Source: Ischnura elegans (Eukaryota; Arthropoda; Insecta; Odonata; Coenagrionidae). Taken from it: a stretch of DNA of 64,000 nucleotides. Under the pieces are notes generated by a model, which saw only the letters and a program-made list of their open reading frames with translations, made no database searches and had not been told where the DNA came from. A program made the position numbers and the translations under genes. The number at the start of each line of letters is the position of its first letter. Position 1 is the first letter of the stretch. Location: the NCBI RefSeq assembly GCF_921293095.1, contig NC_060259.1, forward strand, positions 27,163,812-27,227,811, given 5' to 3'. Positions 58,310 through 64,000 of this stretch are shown here, one piece after another.

Positions 58310-58511
58310 ATGGCAGTTCAATCCACTAAAAGACTCGGCTCCATCACTCTGCCATCCTTTTACAGCATTGCCTTTAGAGGATGTAGGTCTGCAAATTTGA
58401 CTCTCCGAGAAAGTGCTATTGAGAATGAATACGAAAAAGTCAAACCCTATCATCAAGTTCCTGGTCCAAGAAGCCTTCCAATAATTGGGACATCTTACCT
58501 CTACCGTAATG
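58310..58511 (+). CDS. First exon of a second mitochondrial-clan P450
   Basis: ATG at 58,310 opens 67 codons. The N-terminus is rich in Arg, Lys and Ser (MAVQSTKRLGSITLPSFYSI), fitting a mitochondrial presequence, and is followed by QVPGPRSLPIIGTSYLYRNG with the PGP hinge at 51-53. The exon ends at GTTAGT in phase 1, at the same point after LYxxG as exon 1 of the upstream P450. Over the hinge region the two exons are clearly paralogous, while the presequences differ. Exon 2 was not found in the remaining 5.5 kb, which is largely mobile-element sequence, so the gene is partial here. Confidence 0.8.
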
Positions 58512-59689
58512 GTTAGTACCAATATAAATGTGTCCAGGAAGCTTGTTCTGACCAAAAATTTTAAATTTTCAGTGATGAATCTTATATCTTTCTGGTGTAC
58601 GGCACAGCTCCATTTTCTTTTTTGTAAATTTTCTCTTGAGCATTATGTTAACCAGCAATGACTCTCCAGTTTAAAATCACTGTAATCAGCTTGGGTCTGT
58701 TAAAGGGGTATATAGTAGGGCGGATTGGAAAAATCGATTATTTTCAAATCCATTTGGCCCGATGAAAAAAGTTGTGGGACTGATCAAAAATAAGGCCTGA
58801 AAAATTTGAGACCTCTAGGTGAACCCCTGACCCTCGCTCAAATGCAATTTAGGGGGGAGGGTCAAAATTCGAAAAATTTAATACCGTATAAGCGCGTGTA
58901 AGAGGCGCACCTTTTTTCCAGATATTGCAGCCGAAAATGGGGGTGCGCCTCTTACACAAACTTCTTATCTTCCCCCCCTCCCCTTCACCGGTTGCAAGTT
59001 CAAGGGGAACTGAGTGGCCTTGGTTTTCAGCGTGAGTCAGTCATCTGAAACCCTGGGTCAAAATCAAGCGGCAGGCAGGGGAGTTTCTCCCTTAGTGACG
59101 TATTTTTAAAATGCTCCTGTTTGAATTTCTTGCAAGCATCGCGCCGTCACATCGGTACCCCAGAGGTGAACATTGAAAAGATCGCGCGGGTTGATTCGCT
59201 CCGGAGCGCGCGCTAAATTTATTTACACGAGTGGGCATCCCGCGGCATTTATACTGCATATAGTAATATTGGTGTCAAAACCTGCGGTTGAAAAAATTCG
59301 AACGAGTGTGCTCATTGTTGGACTTAATGGTGGATAGAAGAATCGGAAATGCTTATAAGTGAAAAGCGCTGAAGGAGACGTCGAGGGGAAGAGGGCTCCC
59401 TCCCCTCCGTATTTAAAGCTACGAGCGAAGGAGCAAGGGAAGAACACGTCCGATCTTGCATGTGACGTCGTTGCCTTTAAAGCGAAGGGGCGAAGGCGCA
59501 GCAATGTGATATACGCAGTTTGCGTTGCCTGAGTTTCCAGTCCGTCTCGTCTTGTTTGAATGCGCTTATGCTACGCTTGTTTCTTCCGAAATTGTGCTGT
59601 TTGGACTATGTTGAATATTAGTAGCCTTATTTTAGCTATAAATCTTTGTGTCAATCAATTAGAGTTCAAAAAACTTAAATGCTGTAAGA

Positions 59690-60430
59690 TATACGTCGCG
59701 TTAGGTCTAATTCTTTTTAGAACCTCGTGCGTGTCATACAATTGCAGAAAGATATCGAGATATCTTCGAGCTCAGAAGGTGACTCACGTAGCATTTGACC
59801 TCCAGAAACTCGGGTAATTGAATCTGGTAGACCGAAAAAGGTCAGTAGGTGGAATGGGGTAGGGATGAAACACGTTTCCATTGTTCCCCTATAACTTGAT
59901 ATTTTCCTGTGGAGTCTCGGAAAGGAAAAAAACGGCAGAGGCATTAGCTGATGGAGAGCCGAGTGTAGTTCCGTTAGGCCCCTTGCACACACACCGATTT
60001 TGGACGGCCGGTAAAATATTGGCCGATATTTTACCGGCGAAGCGATGCTTGCACACACGCCGGATTTTTACCGGTCAAACGATACGTTGCTAAGTTTTTC
60101 AGCCGGCGTCGGCGATCCACAGTGACAATAGCCGGCAGCTAACCGGCATTTTGCCGGTGCCGGCGTGTGGTCGGTACGTGTGCTAGCTCCAATGCTCTCA
60201 CATTGTTCACTATTGGAATGTGGACGGCCTATATTTTACCGGCCGTCCAAAATCGGTGCGTGTGCAAGGGGCCTTAAATCTACGACGTGGTTATTATCCT
60301 ACGGCGCTGAGATTGCCCCGATTGTTGTTCAATCTCTTGGGAAAGCTCATGCCATTTGCCTGTCGTGTTTTGCCTTAAAATTTTCCACGGCTGCAATTCT
60401 ATTGCAATACTCCGGCGAGAGCTTTTAAAC
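59690..60430. repeat. Dispersed repeat family B, copy 2
   Basis: Shares the ACCGAAAAAGGTCAGT, AACTTGATATTTT and CTACGGCGCTGAGAT blocks with the other copies. It is interrupted by the MITE at 59,977-60,273. Confidence 0.72.
59977..60273. mobile_element. PIF/Harbinger-like MITE
   Basis: Ends GGCCCCTTGCACAC and the inverse GTGTGCAAGGGGCC continue as a near-perfect inverted repeat of about 43 bases (CACCGATTTTGGACGGCCGG inside). The 3-base TTA is duplicated (59,974-59,976 and 60,274-60,276). The interior is rich in CCGGC. Confidence 0.9.
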
Positions 60431-61038
60431 AGAATTGTTCGTGAGTAGGACAAGCAACGTAGAGCGATGGCGTATGCAAAGAGAGGATCGGAACTCTTTC
60501 TACTCCCTCTTATGCCGCCGCAGTTATCAAAATTTCCTCTTTCAAATAGTACTGAAAGAGGACATTTCGATAACTGTCGAAATTCCAGGCATACGTCTGC
60601 AACACCGCACGATAGGATAAAAAAAATGTCGCAAAATATTTTTTCTTTATAGCCTCGATCCTCAAAATAGGGGTGCGCCTCTTACACGTGTGCGCCTCTT
60701 ACACAAGCTTATACGGTATTTTATGGTCATTCACTATAGATTTTGCCAAGTTACTGCTCTTATAGGGCAAAAATTCCGAGCATTTTGACGTTTGCCAAAT
60801 GCATGTTCTAACGTGCCTTTAAAATTTTTTCCATCCATCCCATCTCACCTCCTCACACTCGTCAGCTCTCCAGCAAGTAGTTCATTGTCAGTGTGACCAA
60901 AAAATCCGTTCCTTTGAATAATTGGATATATAACTGCTTTCAGCTCTTCTGGCAGGGTTCTCAACCAGTTGACAAGCCTCCAGAAATTTAAAGGACCATA
61001 TTTACTAAAAATCAAACGGGCGTTTAAGCATTTTTAAT

Positions 61039-62701
61039 TAGAGATAGGTCAAATAGCAGATTTCTCGAACTCGAATATCGAATTTGAAAATTAAATCATT
61101 GCTTGAATATTCTAATACCTCGAATACTAGTAATAAAGCATATTAAACGTACAATTCTTCTTCTATTTCCCTTGATGAATGTATCAATAAAAAGGTATAT
61201 AGTAGAACCTCGATCTATCGTTTTTCAAGGGGATGGACAAAAAAAACGATGAATATGGGAATGTTTGACTAGGTTGCCTATAGAGCAGGAAAACTCAGGA
61301 TTTTGGTGAGTAATTGTGATTTCCTTTAAAGGATTCAAACAGGAATTTAGCTGATTAATGGAATATTTAAATTTTATGGAAACAATTTGGGCATATAGTT
61401 GATTCAACTAACATCTCTCTCAAATATCCTAAGGGGACACACCACCTCGCGAAAAAATGATTTCATGCCGTCTCGGCATTTACACTGCTACGATGGATTT
61501 TTGTCTGATGTATACATTCTTATCTACCAAACGCCATTTCAGCAGCACGCCCATCTGATACTCGGCTTCATCCAACTTCTTATTTTCAACAGGTTTCCCT
61601 TACCCCCTCTCCTACTGTCAAGTGCTAGCGGACAATCGGAGACGTTTTGCAAAATACACACGCTTCTCCACCGGATTTTCTTCTTCTTCAGTTATTTTCA
61701 GTCCATCTTTGGAAGTTCTCACAAGATAAGCAGATGAATTTGAATTGCTATCAGGGAGAAACCAAATATCCTGAGAAAATATCCCTTCGTCTGTGACTGT
61801 GGCAATAGAGATTTATAGCATAACTCATAAATTGTAACTTGATACATGTTTTCGTAAAAAAATGCTGCATCAACTTCCGAGCAGCTCAGCTGCGAGGATA
61901 TCGAGTTCGTCTTTCCGACATTTATTTTCTTGCGTAAAATGCTTAAATAAAGTCAGAAATACGTCGTGTTTGGTCTTATTCTTTTTTAAATTACGCGCAC
62001 ATTACTAATATTTCAATCCAATAAAGGTGTAATATCAATTGCCAAAAGTCATTGTTAGACATCTTTTGGGCTAGTAGATGACTCATGCAGCAGTTGACCT
62101 CCAGAAATGAGGACCCTCCAAGCAGGTAGGCAGAAAAAGGTCAGTGGGGGAGAAAAAGGGAAGTGTGAAACACGATTTTATTACTCTCCTGTAACTTGAT
62201 ATTTTCTTTTGAAGCTTTTGATTTATGGTCTTCGTAATACAAACCCTGCGGGAGCTGGGGCCTTTTGTTTGATTTCGGAGAGGAGGAAAGCGTCTGAGGA
62301 GGGGCTGAGGGCTGATGGATGGAGGGGGTAGCGGATTTTGGGAATTGTGCTACGTACATAGTTACCATCCCACGGCACTGAGGTTCTCCTGGTGTGGGAA
62401 ACCAAGGATTTTCGTATTTTTTCACCCGATCAATTTTGGTTCCCCACGTCGAACTCTTTTCACCACTCTATTCTGCGAATTTGATGTAGTTCGTCAACTT
62501 GCCTAAAACAACGCTGCATGCACTAAAAGACTAGAGTTCTCTACATTTTTCCGAGTCAACTTCCAATGACGTGCGTGCGATGGTGTATGGCATGAAATTC
62601 AAAGTATTCGAAATGGTACCTTTAGAATAATTATTCGAGACCTTGAATATCGAATACTTTCTAGTATTCGAGTATTCGCGGATACTATTCGCACATCTCT
62701 A
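61039..62701. mobile_element. hAT-type non-autonomous element
   Basis: Ends TAGAGATAGGTCAAATAG and the inverse of TAGAGATGTGCGAATAG. The flanking 8-mers TTTTTAAT and TTTTTAGT differ at one base. ATTCGA/TCGAAT words crowd both subtermini. The interior holds a copy of repeat family B and no transposase. Confidence 0.8.
61930..62500. repeat. Dispersed repeat family B, copy 3
   Basis: AATACGTCGTGTTTGGTCTT, CAGAAAAAGGTCAGTGGG, AACTTGATATTTT and CACGGCACTGAGGTTCTCCT blocks in the same order as in the other copies. Confidence 0.75.
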
Positions 62702-62709
62702 TTTTTAGT

Positions 62710-64000
62710 GAAAGTTATTATATGTATGTATTTAATTGGCGTTTGGATTTCTGGTGTTTTCGTAATTTTCGGAGTGAATTCCTATAAAAAATGCATAGTA
62801 AATTTCCAAAAGATACTGCTGTCAGTTCTCAGGGTATTTGAGTCAATTCCGGAAGACAATTCTGATGGTATAGGTCCAAGCCCTACAACATCATGGTTGT
62901 TGTCCTTCTTGAAGTTAAGAGCATAAAGGTCCTCAAATTTGGGTCCCTAGATTGCCCTCCCAATTTTTATATCGCAATGATAAGTCAACTAAGTGCAATT
63001 AGCGGATAGACCACTTCAAGGGATGAAATATGACTTGATGCTTTCCCAGCGAATGATGTGAGTAAACTCTTCTCGGGATTCAACAACATTAATCCCTGAT
63101 GATGAGCCCCACGTCGGAGCTTGAAACGTTGGCCATTATGGAAAAATTAACCTGGTGGGAATACGAGAAGAGTTAACCCATACTGCAAGGGATGTTGGAA
63201 TTATGCTTGTAGCAGAGGGATAATCCCCCTTTTCTGGGCGGTATTCACTTGGTACCAACATATTCAAATCCTTTTTAATTTTGTGTATATACTTTTCACT
63301 TGGAAAGGAATGGAAAATCGCAGATTTTATAACTTTTGCTGATCCTCCGACGGGGGAGGCAAACCCCAAAAAGTGGGACCCTGTTTCTTCAAGTAACACC
63401 GCATATATGTACCTTTCTAAACTCGGATTGATAAGTCCTCTTGCCTTTTATCATCTGAAAAGAGTATAGTCTTTCATTCCATCAAAATGGATTCCTTTGA
63501 TACCTCTCCTTTCATTTTCACAGTAATTAGCATCTTTTTCTGTCTACGTAAGTAATCCGGTACACTACCTTGGATGTATCTTCCGAAGTTATGATTTTTC
63601 CGTCAGCTAAAGTTGAGGGGACGATCATTGCTGCTGCTTGGTTCTTGCATATGCATACCTCTATCATAGTTGGCAGACGCATTTTCCCCGCAGAAGTTCC
63701 AATTTGAGTTTAATCCCTAATGTTTATTTCATGAGGAACGTAGAAATACAAATCGGCTGATTTCTTGTCAGTTTAATTTTCTTCAGATGAATTGATGAGG
63801 AAAATTTTTGATACCATTTTCCCATACAAGAATTGACTATGTTGACTCAATGCTCTCCGACGATTCCCTCTTTTTCCTCAGTTGTCGAGTCGAGTTTCTT
63901 TAGGATTCAATCCAGCAGTCATCATCTTTTGTTTCATCTGCTGGTCTCTCAAAATGCTTCTTCATTAGGGGGAACCTTAAGCTCCTTCTTGCACTTAAGC
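62710..64000. other. Intron-like sequence, nothing recognised
   Basis: Probably the continuing first intron of the second P450. Open frames at 62,708-62,926 and 63,281-63,469 have no P450 features. Confidence 0.4.

Larger units (their letters stand above)
58880..60720. mobile_element. TIR element with AATACCGTATAAGC ends
   Basis: The left end AATACCGTATAAGC and right end GCTTATACGGTATT are exact inverses, followed inside by GTGTAAGAGGCGCACC words. The left side has that word and its inverse 35 bases apart; the right side has it twice in tandem (inverse orientation). It contains a copy of repeat family B, itself broken by a MITE. Class not determined. Confidence 0.75.

Noticed and set aside
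60935-61040. Exon 2 of the second P450
   Set aside because: A frame reading LQKFKGPYLLKIKRAFK superficially recalls the KRYGPLVRQ region, but the PLKYHE block is missing and phase does not fit.
1-64000. CRISPR arrays, operons, prophage or other prokaryotic systems
   Set aside because: Spliced genes, SINEs and LINEs show eukaryotic DNA; the tandem repeats seen lack the repeat-spacer pattern.

Overview
This is a window of animal nuclear DNA, most likely arthropod and probably insect. The evidence is GT-AG introns, a mitochondrial-clan cytochrome P450 gene, tRNA-derived SINEs, non-LTR retrotransposons of the Jockey/CR1 type, abundant small DNA transposons, and a long pentanucleotide (TTGGG)n array that resembles the arthropod TTAGG telomere motif. 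Nothing prokaryotic is present. The species cannot be named from the sequence alone.

Layout. Positions 1-5.4 kb hold fragments of non-LTR retrotransposons on both strands: ORF1 plus endonuclease on minus, a PHD finger fused to the end of a reverse transcriptase on plus, a PD-(D/E)XK-like fragment, and a reverse-transcriptase tail. Positions 5.56-9.15 kb form one element with terminal inverted repeats (TIRs) and TA target duplications. It carries a badly decayed gene of a widespread but, to my knowledge, functionally unassigned arthropod multicopy protein family. At 10.1-13.6 kb a minus-strand THAP zinc-finger gene remnant is split by an intron that contains a near-complete LINE reverse transcriptase. 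At 15.26-15.81 kb lies the (TTGGG)n array, flanked on both sides by short degenerate tandem repeats. Positions 16.3-18.6 kb hold a third LINE, interrupted by a 947-bp hAT-type element with a perfect 8-bp target duplication. A BED-finger remnant lies at 19.8 kb.

The main host gene runs from 21,143 to 43,353 on plus. Nine exons with consistent GT-AG boundaries and phases join into a 509-codon frame including the stop (508 aa) encoding a mitochondrial-clan P450. A TATA box and initiator lie at a spacing of about 31 bp upstream, and an AATAAA lies 121 bp after the stop. Its introns (67 bp to 9.8 kb) contain most of the mobile elements of the middle region. A paralogous first exon, with the same intron position and phase, starts at 58,310; the rest of that gene must lie beyond the window. 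The window therefore samples a tandem P450 cluster.

Most of the remaining sequence is small inverted-repeat elements (hAT, pogo/Tigger-like, PIF/Harbinger-like, piggyBac-like), many with recognisable target duplications and several nested two or three deep. Two perfect hairpins with 7-nt loops and several local tandem duplications are also present. Stretches in which I recognise nothing are listed as such.
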